From NCBI GenBank assembly GCA_003216155.1, contig QCJH01000003.1, positions 45,153-109,152 on the forward strand: a DNA stretch of 64,000 nucleotides, given 5' to 3'. Made by a program: the position numbers and the translations under genes. The notes beneath the pieces were generated by a model. The model was given only the letters and a program-made list of their open reading frames with translations. It was not told the DNA's origin and made no database searches. Shown in pieces: positions 19,448 through 29,580 of the stretch (position 1 is its first letter; the number at the start of each line of letters is the position of its first letter). The DNA is from Prochlorococcus sp. AG-409-A19. GTDB lineage: Bacteria > Cyanobacteriota > Cyanobacteriia > PCC-6307 > Cyanobiaceae.

Positions 19448-20064
19448 ATAGTAGAAATAGAACTTTAAGGACTATTGTTCTTGCCAGTGGAAATCCTGGA
19501 AAGATTAAGGAATTTCAAGAATTTTTCTCGAAACTCCCTATCAATCTGAAGGCTCAGCCAGAAGGTTTGGATATAGAAGAAACAGGCCTTACATTTGCTG
19601 AGAATGCGCGTATTAAATCTATCGCTGTTGCTAAGAGTACAGGCGAATGGTCTTTAGCTGATGATTCAGGATTATGTATAGAAGCATTAGGTGGAGCTCC
19701 AGGTGTATTTTCTGCTAGATATGCCCATAGTGACTCAGCTAGAATTAGAAGAGTTTTGGATGAGTTAAAGGGGGAAAAAAATCGACAGGCTTTTTTTAAG
19801 TCAGCTTTATGTCTCGCATCTGCGAATGGGCAGATTTTGTTAGAGGTAGAAGGCGAATGTCAGGGTGACATTACGAATTTTGAACTTGGGGATGAAGGTT
19901 TTGGCTATGATCCAATATTTAAAGTGAGATCTAATGGATTAACATATGCGGAAATGCCAAGAGAACATAAGCAAAAATTAGGGCATAGAGGAATAGCACT
20001 TAGCTTACTTGAGCCATCTTTAAAGGAACTTTTAATTCCTAAGAGTAATAATTTATCTGCTTAG
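19444..20064 (+). CDS. rdgB: Non-canonical purine NTP pyrophosphatase (RdgB/HAM1)
   Basis: RdgB hydrolyses XTP, ITP and dITP to keep deaminated purines out of nucleic acids. The start ATG 19444 overlaps the previous stop by 4 bases and gives 206 residues. SGNPGK at 15-20, the central LADDSGLCIEALGGAPGVFSAR and the FGYDPIF motif are typical. It is translationally coupled to the upstream hexose mutase. Downstream are about 100 AT-rich bases before the convergent carotenoid oxygenase. Confidence 0.95.
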   Translation: MNSRNRTLRTIVLASGNPGKIKEFQEFFSKLPINLKAQPEGLDIEETGLTFAENARIKSIAVAKSTGEWSLADDSGLCIEALGGAPGVFSARYAHSDSARIRRVLDELKGEKNRQAFFKSALCLASANGQILLEVEGECQGDITNFELGDEGFGYDPIFKVRSNGLTYAEMPREHKQKLGHRGIALSLLEPSLKELLIPKSNNLSA

Positions 20065-20168
20065 ACTCATTTAGAAACTTTAAACTTTGACAAGAGAAAA
20101 TATATTTAGATTCTTAATTTATATGTTTTGAATAATTTCTTCTTGTCATGGATAATTAACACTTCATT

Positions 20169-21704
20169 TCAAGGCTCATTGACCCAGGTTCCATGTAATC
20201 CATGCGGTAAGCCAATTGGTAATTCAGCAAGACATTCTTGCTCAAGATTATTTGCTTTAAGAATTAAAAGATCTGTTGATTGTCTTTCTCCATTCCAAAC
20301 CAAAACAATTATCCAGCCATGATCCTCTTCTTTTGCGCTTGGATGTGGCACCATGACAGGCTCTCCTACAAATCCTCTAGGAGCTGCACTCCAAAAAGAT
20401 TTCTCCCCACTTGAAAGGTCAAGCTTTTTAATTGCCTGTAGCGGCGCATTCCCCTGTGCCTGCTCTGACACTGCCATCCATGCAAATTGTGCATACAGGC
20501 CTTGAACGTGGGGGTTGACCATCGCGAACTCGCAGCATTGTTGACTTATTTCACTTGTAGTAATTTCAGAAGTTAATAGATCTATTTGGCATCGGCAAAG
20601 ACGTCCTTCTGGTAGAAGTGAAAAATCAATTTTCCTAAAATCTTCATTAGGTCCAATCGATGGGAAATCATTATAGTAAATACTTTCTAGGGTGATTTTA
20701 TGATTCTTTTCCCAGGCATTTAGGTGATGAAAGACGAAACCATCAGGGGCGTTAAATATTCTTGGCTTTTGTCCCGCAAAAGATCCGGATTCGCGAGGAA
20801 TTAGCCAAAATTTTGCTTGTCCTTTTAAGTTTGAAGATAAGCATTGAGCCGCTCCTTTTTGACCAAAAATGAATGGGAGAGGATTGAAGTTAATAGCATT
20901 TTGGAGAAATAAAGCCCAGTTTGGTGTTATAGCGAAATCATGAAGGAATGCAAAACCGTTAAATGTGTCTGTACGATCGCTAATTAGCTTGCCAGCAGTA
21001 GAACCTTCTGTTGAGAATTCCATTAATCTGATACTGCTTTTGGGCCCAGTTTTGACCCCAAAAGTGACCAAATGAGGGTTGCCATAATGACCAGGATCTA
21101 AGCGCGGGTGAGCACTGAAAGCCTCACCTGGTTTTAGAACACCTCCCAGTGATGAAAGTCCATGAGTTTCTAGGCTCATTGGATCGATGGCATGAGGGCT
21201 AGATGCTTCCCATAAAGCTAAAAGTTGATCACCTAGCTTTATGACGTGAGTATTGGCGATATTTTTTAGTCGAAGGTCAAAAGCATTTGCGAATTGCCCT
21301 CCTGGTTTTTTTGTGCCAAAAACACCTCTATAGAGAAAGCGATTGGCTTTTTCTTCTTCTTGCCAAGCTTCTGTGCGAACAAAGCGATTACTGAGAGAAA
21401 TTTCTCCATTTTTAAAGCGAAAGGCCGCAATCATTCCATCACCATCAAATGGATGATGTACCCATTGGCCACCTCTCTCTAGGCGACCTGGACCATTCCT
21501 GTAAAAGGTCCCAGATAACTCAATTGGGACCTTCCCTTGGACAATTTTTAATGGAACTGAAGTGAGTTCTTGCTCGACATTGCAGTAAGCACTTGACCAG
21601 TCTTGTTTATCAAAAAATGTTTTGGCCTTTGCTGAAGAAGAGTTGTTTGCTGCTTGGATCACAGACAAGTAATTAATAGGATGTAATCCTCGCGTATGGA
21701 ACAT
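20169..21704 (-). CDS. Carotenoid cleavage oxygenase (RPE65/CCD family)
   Basis: The 511 residues fit the seven-bladed propeller enzymes that use a non-heme iron held by four His. Visible family segments are GTFYRNGPGRLERGG near the N-terminus, WVHHPFDGDGM, SAHPRLDPG, FLHDFAITPNW, FVFHHLNAWE and the C-terminal GLPHGLHGTW. The HDFAIT and HLNAWE histidines are probable iron ligands. Relatives in cyanobacteria cleave apocarotenals to retinal; the substrate here is unknown. hisB lies 38 bases upstream on the same strand. Confidence 0.9.
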   Translation of the reverse strand: MFHTRGLHPINYLSVIQAANNSSSAKAKTFFDKQDWSSAYCNVEQELTSVPLKIVQGKVPIELSGTFYRNGPGRLERGGQWVHHPFDGDGMIAAFRFKNGEISLSNRFVRTEAWQEEEKANRFLYRGVFGTKKPGGQFANAFDLRLKNIANTHVIKLGDQLLALWEASSPHAIDPMSLETHGLSSLGGVLKPGEAFSAHPRLDPGHYGNPHLVTFGVKTGPKSSIRLMEFSTEGSTAGKLISDRTDTFNGFAFLHDFAITPNWALFLQNAINFNPLPFIFGQKGAAQCLSSNLKGQAKFWLIPRESGSFAGQKPRIFNAPDGFVFHHLNAWEKNHKITLESIYYNDFPSIGPNEDFRKIDFSLLPEGRLCRCQIDLLTSEITTSEISQQCCEFAMVNPHVQGLYAQFAWMAVSEQAQGNAPLQAIKKLDLSSGEKSFWSAAPRGFVGEPVMVPHPSAKEEDHGWIIVLVWNGERQSTDLLILKANNLEQECLAELPIGLPHGLHGTWVNEP

Positions 21705-21742
21705 TCAATTGCGAGTAGGTTTGGGCGGTTTTGATTATGGTT

Positions 21743-22369
21743 TCACTCTTTAGAGCCTGCTTGTTCAAGGATTCCTTTACTACTGGGAACTTTGCCAGCT
21801 CTTCGAGGATCAATTTCTGTGGCCATGCGAAGTGCCCTGGCGAAGGCTTTGAAGCAAGCCTCAACAATGTGGTGAGAGTTTGTTCCGCTTAATTGTCGAA
21901 TATGAAGTGTCAATCCGCTGTTATTTACAACGGCAATAAAAAATTCCTTTACTAATTCGGTGTCATAATTACCAATCTTTTGTGTGGGAATATTTAGCTC
22001 ATAAGTTAAATGAGGACGGCCGGAGCAATCGAGTACAACCTGAACTAATGCTTCATCAAGAGGAGCAAGGAAATGTCCAAAGCGTTGTATTCCTTTCTTG
22101 TTATTGAGAGCTTTGGCAAGTGCTTGGCCAATCGCAATACCTACATCTTCATTGGTGTGATGGTCATCAATATGGGTGTCTCCTGTTGCTTTTACTTCAA
22201 GGTCAAGCATTCCATGACTAGAAAGTTGATGCAGCATGTGATCTAGAAATGCCACTCCAGTGGAGATTTGGCATTCTCCAGATCCATCGACGTTTAAACG
22301 CACTAATACATCAGTCTCACCAGTGACTCGATGGACTTCCCCTTGCCTAAATGAATTCATGATGTCCAT
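21743..22369 (-). CDS. hisB: Imidazoleglycerol-phosphate dehydratase
   Basis: This histidine-pathway enzyme dehydrates imidazoleglycerol phosphate. The 208 residues contain both manganese-binding motifs, [16 protein letters not shown] in the first half and [16 protein letters not shown] in the second, plus the [13 protein letters not shown] segment. It is the monofunctional form. The start may be ATG 22369 or the ATG three codons on (MNSFRQGEV), which fits the family slightly better. It sits between fabI and the carotenoid oxygenase. Confidence 0.96.
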   Translation of the reverse strand: MDIMNSFRQGEVHRVTGETDVLVRLNVDGSGECQISTGVAFLDHMLHQLSSHGMLDLEVKATGDTHIDDHHTNEDVGIAIGQALAKALNNKKGIQRFGHFLAPLDEALVQVVLDCSGRPHLTYELNIPTQKIGNYDTELVKEFFIAVVNNSGLTLHIRQLSGTNSHHIVEACFKAFARALRMATEIDPRRAGKVPSSKGILEQAGSKE

Positions 22370-22396
22370 CTAACTACAATTCTTCCGCTAGTCAAA

Positions 22397-23179
22397 TCAC
22401 ATTCCATTGATGGAATATCCAGCATCAACATAAACAGTTTGCCCAGAAATTCCACTTGAGAGGTCACTAAGTAGGAACGCTGCAGTATTTCCAACTTCAA
22501 TTTGGGTCACTGTTCTCTGTAGGGGTGCTTTTTCTTCAACGTTATGAATCATGTCGAGAATCCCTCCTATTGCTGAACTTGCGAGGGTCCTAATAGGGCC
22601 TGCACTGATCGCATTTACACGAACCTGGTTCTCAGGACCCAGTTCTGCTGAAAGATATCGAACTGATGCTTCTAGAGCTGCTTTCGCAACGCCCATTACG
22701 TTGTAATTAGGAATTGCTCTTTCTGCTCCTAGGTAAGTCAGTGTTACGACACCGGCACCTTCAGAAAAAAGTGGTTTTGCATGGTGGCATAGAGGTGCTA
22801 GGGAATAAGCACTTATTTCTAATGCTCTGGTGAATCCTTCGACACTGGTAGCGCTGTAATCACCAATTAGCTCTTCTTTTCCGGCGAAGGCAAGACAATG
22901 CACCATGCCATCTAATCGCCCCCATTTTTTAGAAATGTTGGTAAAAACTTCTTTTATTTGTGATTTGTCTTGAACATTAAGGGGTTCGAAAAGGGTTGGT
23001 TCAAGGGGGGCTGTTAGATCACGTACCTTGGCTTCAAAACGACCTTTCTCATCAGGTAAATAGGTAATGCCAAGCTCTGCTCCAGCAGCTTTTAGTTGTT
23101 GGGCAATGCCCCAGGCGATAGAACGGTTGTTGGCAATTCCTGTTACAAGGATTTTTTTATTGCTGAGGTCGAGAAGCAT
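22397..23179 (-). CDS. fabI: Enoyl-[acyl-carrier-protein] reductase (NADH)
   Basis: FabI reduces enoyl-ACP in the last step of each fatty-acid elongation round. The 260-residue SDR-type protein has GIANNRSIAWGIA near 14-26 (NAD site), the catalytic Tyr-(x)6-Lys pattern in NYNVMGVAKAALEAS, and SAGPIRTLASSAIG as the substrate loop. The C-terminus LSSGISGQTVYVDAGYSI is typical. It precedes hisB by 27 bases and faces away from the thioredoxin-fold gene. Confidence 0.96.
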   Translation of the reverse strand: MLLDLSNKKILVTGIANNRSIAWGIAQQLKAAGAELGITYLPDEKGRFEAKVRDLTAPLEPTLFEPLNVQDKSQIKEVFTNISKKWGRLDGMVHCLAFAGKEELIGDYSATSVEGFTRALEISAYSLAPLCHHAKPLFSEGAGVVTLTYLGAERAIPNYNVMGVAKAALEASVRYLSAELGPENQVRVNAISAGPIRTLASSAIGGILDMIHNVEEKAPLQRTVTQIEVGNTAAFLLSDLSSGISGQTVYVDAGYSINGM

Positions 23180-23342
23180 TGGGGTGAACTTTATAGGTAC
23201 CTTGTCAGGATTCTCTCCTATTTGCTGCCTTTAAACATAGGAAAGCTATCGGTAAGCATTTCTTTGTGAGATTGCTCCCCAAAAGCTTCTAGTGTCTAAA
23301 AGCATCAAATTTCTTTTGCATCACTGGAAAGTTTTTCGTTTT

Positions 23343-23978
23343 ATGGCCCTAACACCTTCGACAATGTTGCCTTTAGGGACTCCTCTCCCTGCTTTTGAAT
23401 TGGAGTTGGTTAAAGGCACCATTTTTGAAATAGATGCTTCTCAAAGTGGAGTTGACAAAATTAACAACAAAGATTTTTCGAATCAACCTCTTTTGATCAT
23501 GGTGATATGTGCCCACTGTCCTTTTGTTAAGCATATTGAAGCTGGGATAACTCGGTTGGAGGCGGATTTCGCCAGCTTTGTGAACATTCTTGCTATCTCA
23601 AGCAATAGCCTTTTAACTCATCCTCAGGACGCTCCAAAGGAGTTGGCTATTCAAGCCAATAAGTACGGTTGGAAATTCCCATATTTATTCGACTCTGAAC
23701 AGATTTTTGCCAAGGCCCTTAGGGCTGCTTGCACTCCTGACTTCTTTCTGTTTTCTCCTTCGTCAAATGGCCAGCAAATATTGCAATATCGTGGTCAGTT
23801 TGATGGCAGTCGTCCTGGGAACAAGTCTCCAGTGACTGGAATGGATTTAAGAGCTGCTTTAGAAGCAGTGCTTAATGATCAAATGGTTTGTCAAGATCAA
23901 AATCCCTCTATTGGTTGCAATATCAAATGGAATCCAGGTAATGAGCCTGCTTGGTTTGGATCAGCTGTTCAAGGTTGA
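23343..23978 (+). CDS. Thioredoxin-fold redox protein (AhpC/TSA/TlpA-like)
   Basis: With ATG 23343 (MALTPSTMLPLGTPLP) the protein has 211 residues; the frame extends 17 codons further up without family support. The redox motif is CAHCPFVKH, a CxxC on the first turn of the fold. LGTPLPAFEL near the start and the DFFLF segment after a second Cys are usual for AhpC/TSA-like proteins that take part in disulfide or peroxide chemistry. No signal peptide is visible. The target is unknown. Confidence 0.85.
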   Translation: MALTPSTMLPLGTPLPAFELELVKGTIFEIDASQSGVDKINNKDFSNQPLLIMVICAHCPFVKHIEAGITRLEADFASFVNILAISSNSLLTHPQDAPKELAIQANKYGWKFPYLFDSEQIFAKALRAACTPDFFLFSPSSNGQQILQYRGQFDGSRPGNKSPVTGMDLRAALEAVLNDQMVCQDQNPSIGCNIKWNPGNEPAWFGSAVQG

Positions 23979-24018
23979 AGTTTTTTATGAGTGTTCCAGT
24001 ACGACTTAATGTGCCTTT

Positions 24019-25239
24019 ATGAAGGTACCCCCGTTCAGTCTTTCTAAACAAATTTCCGAACTTGGGCCTGACCTTGATGAGGCCGTTCTGAGAGTGTTGC
24101 GTAGTGGCCAATACATTGGCGGAGAAGAAGTAGATGCTTTTGAAGATACTTTTGCCAAAAGCATTGGCGTGCCTTTTGCAGTTGGTTGCAATAGCGGGAC
24201 AGATGCTTTGATTTTGGCTCTGAGAGCTCTTGATATTGGTGAAGGAGATGAAGTTATTACTTCTGCATTCAGTTTTTTTGCTACAGCAGAGGCGATAAGT
24301 GCAGTAGGGGCTACACCAGTTTTTGTTGATGTGGATCCCAGTACATACTTGATTGATTTAGAACTGGTAAAAAAGGCTATAACTTCTGCCACCAGAGCTG
24401 TTTTACCAGTCCATCTTTTTGGTCGTCCTGTCGATATGCAGAGTTTGATGTGTTTAGCCAAGGAAAACGGATTAAAAGTAATCGAAGACTGTGCTCAAGC
24501 CAGTGGGGCTGTCTGGAATGGTCGTTTCGTTGGTAGTTGGGGCGATATTGGATGCTTTAGTTTTTTTCCCACGAAAAACCTTGGAGCGGCTGGGGATGCA
24601 GGTGCTGTTACTACTCATGACCCTGAGATCTCTAAAAGAGTGCGTGAATTAGCAGTACATGGAATGCCTCGCCGTTATGTTCATACTCGGCTGGGATATA
24701 ACAGTCGGTTGGATGCTTTGCAAGCTGCTGTTCTTAACGTCAAATTGCCTAAATTGAATAGCTGGGTTAAGCAACGAAACATAATTGCCTCTCGCTATAG
24801 GGAACTCCTTAAAGATTTGCCAGGCTTAGAACTCCCAGATTCGGAAGATTGCATGAATATGCTTCATGCATGTAATCAGTTTGTGGTGAAAATCACAGGC
24901 AATAAATTAAATCTGAATTGCAAGGACGAACAAGATCAAGGCTCCTTAATTGATAGTGATATGAAGAAACATGGTTGCAGAGACTGGCTAAAAACCAGTT
25001 TGGAAAAAAAAGGAATAAATACAATTATTTATTATCCTATACCTATACATCTACAACCTGCTTACAAGTCTTTGGGCATTTGTCATGAGAAACTACCAAT
25101 TACTGAAAGACTTTGTGGTCAGGTTTTAAGTCTTCCAATATTCCCTGAATTGACTAAAGAACAGCAAGATAAGGTTGTTTATGCTCTTAAGGATTTGCTT
25201 TGCAGATCTACTGAAACTAAATATCAGGCTCTTGCCTGA
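24019..25239 (+). CDS. DegT/DnrJ/EryC1/StrS-family aminotransferase
   Basis: This PLP enzyme of 406 residues normally makes amino sugars on nucleotide-sugar substrates for surface polysaccharides. NSGTDALILALRAL at 58-71 binds the cofactor phosphate, EDCAQ at 156-160 includes the ring-stacking region, and Lys186 in SFFPTKNLGAAGDAG is the Schiff-base lysine. An extra polar loop at about 285-318 (NLNCKDEQDQG, SDMKKHG) is longer than in most relatives. It stands between the thioredoxin-fold gene and a minus-strand pair, apart from the other glycan genes. Confidence 0.92.
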   Translation: MKVPPFSLSKQISELGPDLDEAVLRVLRSGQYIGGEEVDAFEDTFAKSIGVPFAVGCNSGTDALILALRALDIGEGDEVITSAFSFFATAEAISAVGATPVFVDVDPSTYLIDLELVKKAITSATRAVLPVHLFGRPVDMQSLMCLAKENGLKVIEDCAQASGAVWNGRFVGSWGDIGCFSFFPTKNLGAAGDAGAVTTHDPEISKRVRELAVHGMPRRYVHTRLGYNSRLDALQAAVLNVKLPKLNSWVKQRNIIASRYRELLKDLPGLELPDSEDCMNMLHACNQFVVKITGNKLNLNCKDEQDQGSLIDSDMKKHGCRDWLKTSLEKKGINTIIYYPIPIHLQPAYKSLGICHEKLPITERLCGQVLSLPIFPELTKEQQDKVVYALKDLLCRSTETKYQALA

Positions 25240-25269
25240 TTTAATTAGAATCGTTTTAAAAGAAGATTT

Positions 25270-25830
25270 TTAGCTCAAAAGAATCTGACGAGCCTTATAC
25301 CAAGCTGTAATACTTTTCCCATCTAGGATTTCATCCCCGCTAGCCAAGCAATTATCTAATTCTTTTACTGTCATCTGTAAAACTTCTAGATCTTCGTCTT
25401 CATCTCCAGGAGGTCTCTCTGCTAAAGGATTAAGTTGACTTGCTAGGAAAAGGTGGATTATTTCATCTGAATAGCCTGGGCAAGGCAGCATTTGCCCTAG
25501 AGAACTCCAAATAGATGCTTCGTAACCCGCTTCTTCTGCAAGTTCTCTTTTCATTGAGGTCAGGGGATCTTCATTGTCTTCAAGAGTTCCAGCAGGAAAT
25601 TCAAGGATTCGCCTTTCTACTGCAAACCGATATTGACGAAGAATCACGACACGACCATCAGCCGTAATTGGAACCGCAAGGGCTGCTCCAGGATGACGTA
25701 TTAAACCAAAAGTGCCTTCAATCCCAATTGGTAGTTGAATACGGTTTAGTTCGAAGCGAATTTTTCTTGCGTTAATAGATGCTTTTGTTTCTAAGATTTG
25801 AGAAGGCTCTTTTGGAGGTAGTGGTGACAT
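25270..25830 (-). CDS. NUDIX hydrolase (ADP-ribose pyrophosphatase-like)
   Basis: With ATG 25830 (MSPLPPKEPSQILE) it has 186 residues. The frame is open 38 codons further up, into folK, without family support. The complete Nudix box reads G-5-E-7-REL-2-EE-2-GY across GTLEDNEDPLTSMKREL and AEEAGYE. The preceding RQYRFAVERRILEFPAG is typical of ADP-ribose/sugar-nucleotide pyrophosphatases. It probably clears nucleoside diphosphate sugars. The start lies 73 bases below the folK stop, so the two may be cotranscribed. Confidence 0.9.
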   Translation of the reverse strand: MSPLPPKEPSQILETKASINARKIRFELNRIQLPIGIEGTFGLIRHPGAALAVPITADGRVVILRQYRFAVERRILEFPAGTLEDNEDPLTSMKRELAEEAGYEASIWSSLGQMLPCPGYSDEIIHLFLASQLNPLAERPPGDEDEDLEVLQMTVKELDNCLASGDEILDGKSITAWYKARQILLS

Positions 25831-25903
25831 GACAACCGCAAATAATCCATTTCCAGCATGACGTTTAATTGCCTTTTCATCGAGAGAAAGAATTAAAGAA
25901 TGC

Positions 25904-26482
25904 TTAAGCCCATTTTTTGACTTTGGAAATTTTTGGTGGAGCAACCTCGTCTTGAATAAGAGCTGCTGCTAGAGGAACCACAACAAAACTTCTTTCTAAA
26001 AGGCGGGGATGAGGGATAGTTAGAATTCTACTTTTTACTTGTAGGCTTCCCCATGCAAGTAGATCTATATCCAGCGTACGTGGGCCCCAAAGAATTTGAC
26101 TTGATTTTCTATCTCGCCCATACTGCTTTTCTAATACTAAAAATTTCTCTAACAAATTGATTGCAGCTTTCTTTGAAGGTTCAAACTTTTCAAGTTTGCT
26201 CCCGTCAACAACTAAAGCTGCATTTAAATAAAAGGGTTGTTCGGGTGGACCACCAACTGGTTCAGTCTCAAATATTGGCGACCATCGGAATCGCAAGTCT
26301 TGTTTGAATTCTTTGATTCTTTTAGGTTCTAAAAGTGAACATTCGACCCAAGTTCGTATTATTTCTTCTATTTGAGGCCGGGCAGATTGCAGAGTACATA
26401 TTGGAGGACCAGCAAGGCTTGGAAGATTTGCTCCTAGTGCTATAGCAAGAGTGTTGCTAGTTGGAGGTTTTGTGGAGGTTAT
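25904..26482 (-). CDS. folK: Dihydropterin pyrophosphokinase (FolK) without a canonical start codon
   Basis: FolK transfers pyrophosphate to hydroxymethyl-dihydropterin in folate synthesis. Clear motifs are FETEPVGGPPEQPFYLNA, GPRTLDIDLLAWG and PHPRLLERSFVV. The family N-terminus (here LAIALGANLPS) is encoded in frame well upstream of the first TTG at 26296. The frame is open from a TGA at 26504-26506, yet has no ATG, GTG or TTG before the conserved LGAN. I set the start at the ATA at 26482, giving 192 residues, only as the most reasonable guess. The gene diverges from chlD with very little space. Confidence 0.8.
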   Translation of the reverse strand: MTSTKPPTSNTLAIALGANLPSLAGPPICTLQSARPQIEEIIRTWVECSLLEPKRIKEFKQDLRFRWSPIFETEPVGGPPEQPFYLNAALVVDGSKLEKFEPSKKAAINLLEKFLVLEKQYGRDRKSSQILWGPRTLDIDLLAWGSLQVKSRILTIPHPRLLERSFVVVPLAAALIQDEVAPPKISKVKKWA

Positions 26483-26532
26483 GGGTTGATCAGCGAGACT
26501 GGCTCAAAATTAACCGCCTTTGGTATTCCTAA

Positions 26533-28674
26533 ATGGCCCTAAGCGGAACAACATCCAAATCCGATAGCGAACGATCTGACGAGCAAGATTCCAAGGAGAT
26601 GGCTAATCGTGCCTTCCCTCTTGCCGCAATAACTGGTCATGGAACTCTTAAGCTGGCTTTACTTTTAGCAGCAGTTGATCCAGGGCTGGGTGGCGTGATA
26701 ATTGCTGGAGGACGTGGAACAGGTAAATCTGTTTTGGCAAGAGGTTTGCATGCGCTTTTGCCTCCTATTGAGATAATCGATTTGCTTCAGTTAGCTGAAA
26801 ATTCTGAGGATAATCAGAGCTCACGCTCAGTGGGTCGCAACCTTGATCCCAATTCTCCTGAGGAATGGGATCAAGGTACAAAAGAGTTAATCCAGCAGAA
26901 GATTGGCTCAACCAATGGGCAAGAGAAACTTTCACAGTTGCCTTCGAGAGTTATTCCAGCTCCTTTTGTGCAAGTTCCTCTTGGGATAACGGAAGATAGG
27001 CTTGTAGGGGCTGTGGATGTAGCGGCTTCTTTGGCAAGTGGAAGTGCCGTTTTTCAGCCGGGATTACTTGCAGAGGCACATAGAGGTGTCCTTTATGTTG
27101 ATGAGTTAAACCTGTTGGAAGAAGGAATAGTTAATTTGTTACTTGCAGCCGTAGGTGCTGGCGAAAACAGGGTGGAACGTGAAGGATTAAGTCTCAGCCA
27201 TCCATGCCGTCCATTATTGCTAGCTACTTATAACCCTGAAGAGGGTGCAGTCAGAGATCATTTGTTGGATCGCTTCGCCATTGTTCTTTCTGCGGACCAG
27301 ATAATTAGCAATGAGCAACGTGTTGAGATTACTGAGGCTGTTCTTGCACATGGAGAATGTAGTCGTAGCTTTTCAACGAATTGGGCTCAGGAGACAGAAG
27401 CCCTTGCAACTCAACTTTTGCTTGCCCGTCAGTGGTTGCCTGATGTAAATATCAATCATTCTCAAATTGAATATTTAGTCACTGAAGCTATTCGAGGTGG
27501 TGTAGAAGGGCACCGATCAGAGTTATATGCGGTTCGAGTTGCAAGAGCTCACGCGGCATTAAGCGGTCGTGATCAGGTTGATGCTGAAGATTTAAAGGTC
27601 GCTGTTCAACTTGTTATTGCTCCGCGAGCTCTGCAGTTGCCGCCTCAGGAGGAACAAATGGAACCACCTCCACCAGAGGATCAACAAGAGCCACCTCCTC
27701 CAGAACAATCTCAAGAAGATTCCTCTGAAGATGAGAGTGAGGAAGATGAAGATAAGCCAGATGAACCGTCACCAGAGGTGCCAGAAGAGTTCATGCTTGA
27801 TCCAGAGGCAGTTGCTATAGATCCAGACCTACTTCTTTTCTCATCAGCCAAGGCAAAAAGTGGTAATAGCGGTAGTCGCTCTGTTGTCCTTAGTGATAGT
27901 CGTGGGCGCTACGTTAAGCCTGTTATTCCTAGAGGACCCGTTCGTCGCATCGCTGTAGATGCAACTTTGAGAGCTGCGGCTCCATATCAGAAAGCAAGAA
28001 GAGCCCGACAGCCTGGCAGGACAGTCATTGTTGAGGAGGCAGATTTAAGAGCGAAGCTTTTACAAAGGAAAGCAGGATCTCTTGTGATTTTTCTGGTTGA
28101 TGCCAGTGGTTCTATGGCGTTGAATCGAATGCAGGGCGCAAAAGGTGCAGTTATTAGATTGCTCACAGAGGCCTATGAAAATCGTGATGAGGTTTCTCTG
28201 ATACCTTTTCGCGGTGATCAAGCTGAAGTTTTATTGCCACCTACTAAATCAATTACCGCTGCTAAAAGGCGTTTAGAGGTAATGCCTTGTGGAGGAGGTT
28301 CCCCTCTAGCCCATGGTTTAACACAGGCTGCAAGGGTTGGGGCTAATGCGCTGTCCACAGGGGACTTAGGACAGGTTGTGGTTGTAGCGATTACTGATGG
28401 TCGAGGGAATGTGCCTTTAGGAATTTCATTGGGGCAGCCTCAATTGGAAGGTGAAGAACCAGTTGATCTAAAACAAGAGGTTCTTGATGTGGCAATTAGA
28501 TATAGATCTTTAGGGATAAAACTTTTGGTTATAGATACTGAGCGTAAGTTTATTGCCAGTGGTATGGGTAAAGAGCTTGCTGAGGCAGCAGGTGGAAAAT
28601 ATGTTCAATTACCCAAGGCTAGCGATCAGGCCATTGCTGCTATAGCAATGGAAGCAATAGGTGAAGTTGGGTAA
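26533..28674 (+). CDS. chlD: Magnesium chelatase ATPase subunit D
   Basis: ChlD with ChlI and ChlH inserts magnesium into protoporphyrin IX, the first step committed to chlorophyll. The 713 residues comprise an AAA+ domain (GGRGTGKS at 59-66, [10 protein letters not shown] near 186-195, an arginine-finger region in HLLDRFA). Next comes a Pro/Glu-rich acidic linker at about 373-425 and a C-terminal von Willebrand A domain with MIDAS motif DASGS. An 11-bp inverted repeat lies in the codons for the segment after Walker A. Size and order are standard. Confidence 0.96.
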   Translation: MALSGTTSKSDSERSDEQDSKEMANRAFPLAAITGHGTLKLALLLAAVDPGLGGVIIAGGRGTGKSVLARGLHALLPPIEIIDLLQLAENSEDNQSSRSVGRNLDPNSPEEWDQGTKELIQQKIGSTNGQEKLSQLPSRVIPAPFVQVPLGITEDRLVGAVDVAASLASGSAVFQPGLLAEAHRGVLYVDELNLLEEGIVNLLLAAVGAGENRVEREGLSLSHPCRPLLLATYNPEEGAVRDHLLDRFAIVLSADQIISNEQRVEITEAVLAHGECSRSFSTNWAQETEALATQLLLARQWLPDVNINHSQIEYLVTEAIRGGVEGHRSELYAVRVARAHAALSGRDQVDAEDLKVAVQLVIAPRALQLPPQEEQMEPPPPEDQQEPPPPEQSQEDSSEDESEEDEDKPDEPSPEVPEEFMLDPEAVAIDPDLLLFSSAKAKSGNSGSRSVVLSDSRGRYVKPVIPRGPVRRIAVDATLRAAAPYQKARRARQPGRTVIVEEADLRAKLLQRKAGSLVIFLVDASGSMALNRMQGAKGAVIRLLTEAYENRDEVSLIPFRGDQAEVLLPPTKSITAAKRRLEVMPCGGGSPLAHGLTQAARVGANALSTGDLGQVVVVAITDGRGNVPLGISLGQPQLEGEEPVDLKQEVLDVAIRYRSLGIKLLVIDTERKFIASGMGKELAEAAGGKYVQLPKASDQAIAAIAMEAIGEVG
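26841..26876. repeat. 11-bp inverted repeat inside chlD
   Basis: CCTTGATCCCA (26841-26851) is the exact reverse complement of TGGGATCAAGG (26866-26876). Inner bases can extend the stem with one bulge. It covers codons 103-115 ([13 protein letters not shown]), a region near the ChlD insertion after Walker A. It may be chance or part of the same class of palindromes seen in amt and the rubredoxin gene. Confidence 0.55.
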
Positions 28675-28720
28675 ATATAAATACACTTCTAGGTTTGAGT
28701 TTTTAACTATGATTTGCTTC

Positions 28721-29575
28721 TTATGATTTTCCTGGATAGATCTCATGGAAGAACTCTCCAAGGCCAATGGTTATTTTTCTGACAGCACTCATTAATTCTT
28801 CATCAGCCAGAAGTTGCTCTAGATTGCCCCCTACAGCATCAATTTTTGCACTTAAAGATCGAATTGAGCTTGCACTCTGCTTTAAGTCATTAAGAGTCTT
28901 TGGATTGTCCAAAGCGGCCACAATATTTTTTATATGATTAGTAGCTTCATTTAAGTTTGAAATAGAAGGTTCTGCTCGCAAGACTTCTGCTTTCATTTGG
29001 TTAATTAGTTCGTCTAGGTTCCTCTGAGTTTGATCAAATTGCTGAGCGGAAGAGACTAAGTTATAAACCACATCTTCTTGCTCAACTTGATCAAGTAGAC
29101 GCTCAATTGTTTCAGAAACAGTTGAGATACTTGTTAAAGGAGCGCCAATTATGATTGCACCGTCACATAGCATTTTCTTTTTATTACAGTCTTTTAGTCC
29201 AGGCAACGAAGCATCCTTTGGGAGAGGCTTCCCATTACTTATTAAAGAGACTTGAGCATCGCCTCCTAGTAGTGAGCCTCTAACGACTTTGGCAAAAACT
29301 GGCATTGGAAGCCGAAGCTCTTCATTGTCTATTTCAAGACGTGCAAGAACAGCTTGTGGGGTTACATGGATTTTTCCTACAGAGCCAACCAAAATCCCTC
29401 TGAAAGTAACTGGTGATCTTTCGGCAAGTCCACTTGCATCAGAAAAGTTTGCTGTGATGCTCCATGTCTTTGAGCTGAGACGAATGCCTCTAATCCACAT
29501 TAATGAGCCTGTAAAGGCAACTAATGCTCCAACTATCGAGAAGCCAACAATTGCATCACGAACACTGCGTCGCAT
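28721..29575 (-). CDS. MlaD/MCE-domain lipid-transport protein
   Basis: The 284 residues begin with one membrane anchor (about 9-27, IVGFSIVGALVAFTGSLMW) followed by an MCE domain (SDASGLAERSPVTFRGILVGSVGKIHV). A long helical, Asn/Leu-rich C-terminal part follows (about 150-270), the usual layout of cyanobacterial MlaD/Ycf22 proteins that pass lipids between membranes. The ATPase of the same system is encoded just upstream (5 bases between genes). The permease is not in the window. Confidence 0.9.
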   Translation of the reverse strand: MRRSVRDAIVGFSIVGALVAFTGSLMWIRGIRLSSKTWSITANFSDASGLAERSPVTFRGILVGSVGKIHVTPQAVLARLEIDNEELRLPMPVFAKVVRGSLLGGDAQVSLISNGKPLPKDASLPGLKDCNKKKMLCDGAIIIGAPLTSISTVSETIERLLDQVEQEDVVYNLVSSAQQFDQTQRNLDELINQMKAEVLRAEPSISNLNEATNHIKNIVAALDNPKTLNDLKQSASSIRSLSAKIDAVGGNLEQLLADEELMSAVRKITIGLGEFFHEIYPGKS

Positions 29576-29580
29576 GATTT

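Noticed and set aside
24853..24871. Short hairpin GCATGAA/TTCATGC inside the aminotransferase gene
   Set aside because: A 7-bp stem in coding sequence is expected by chance and shows no link to gene structure.
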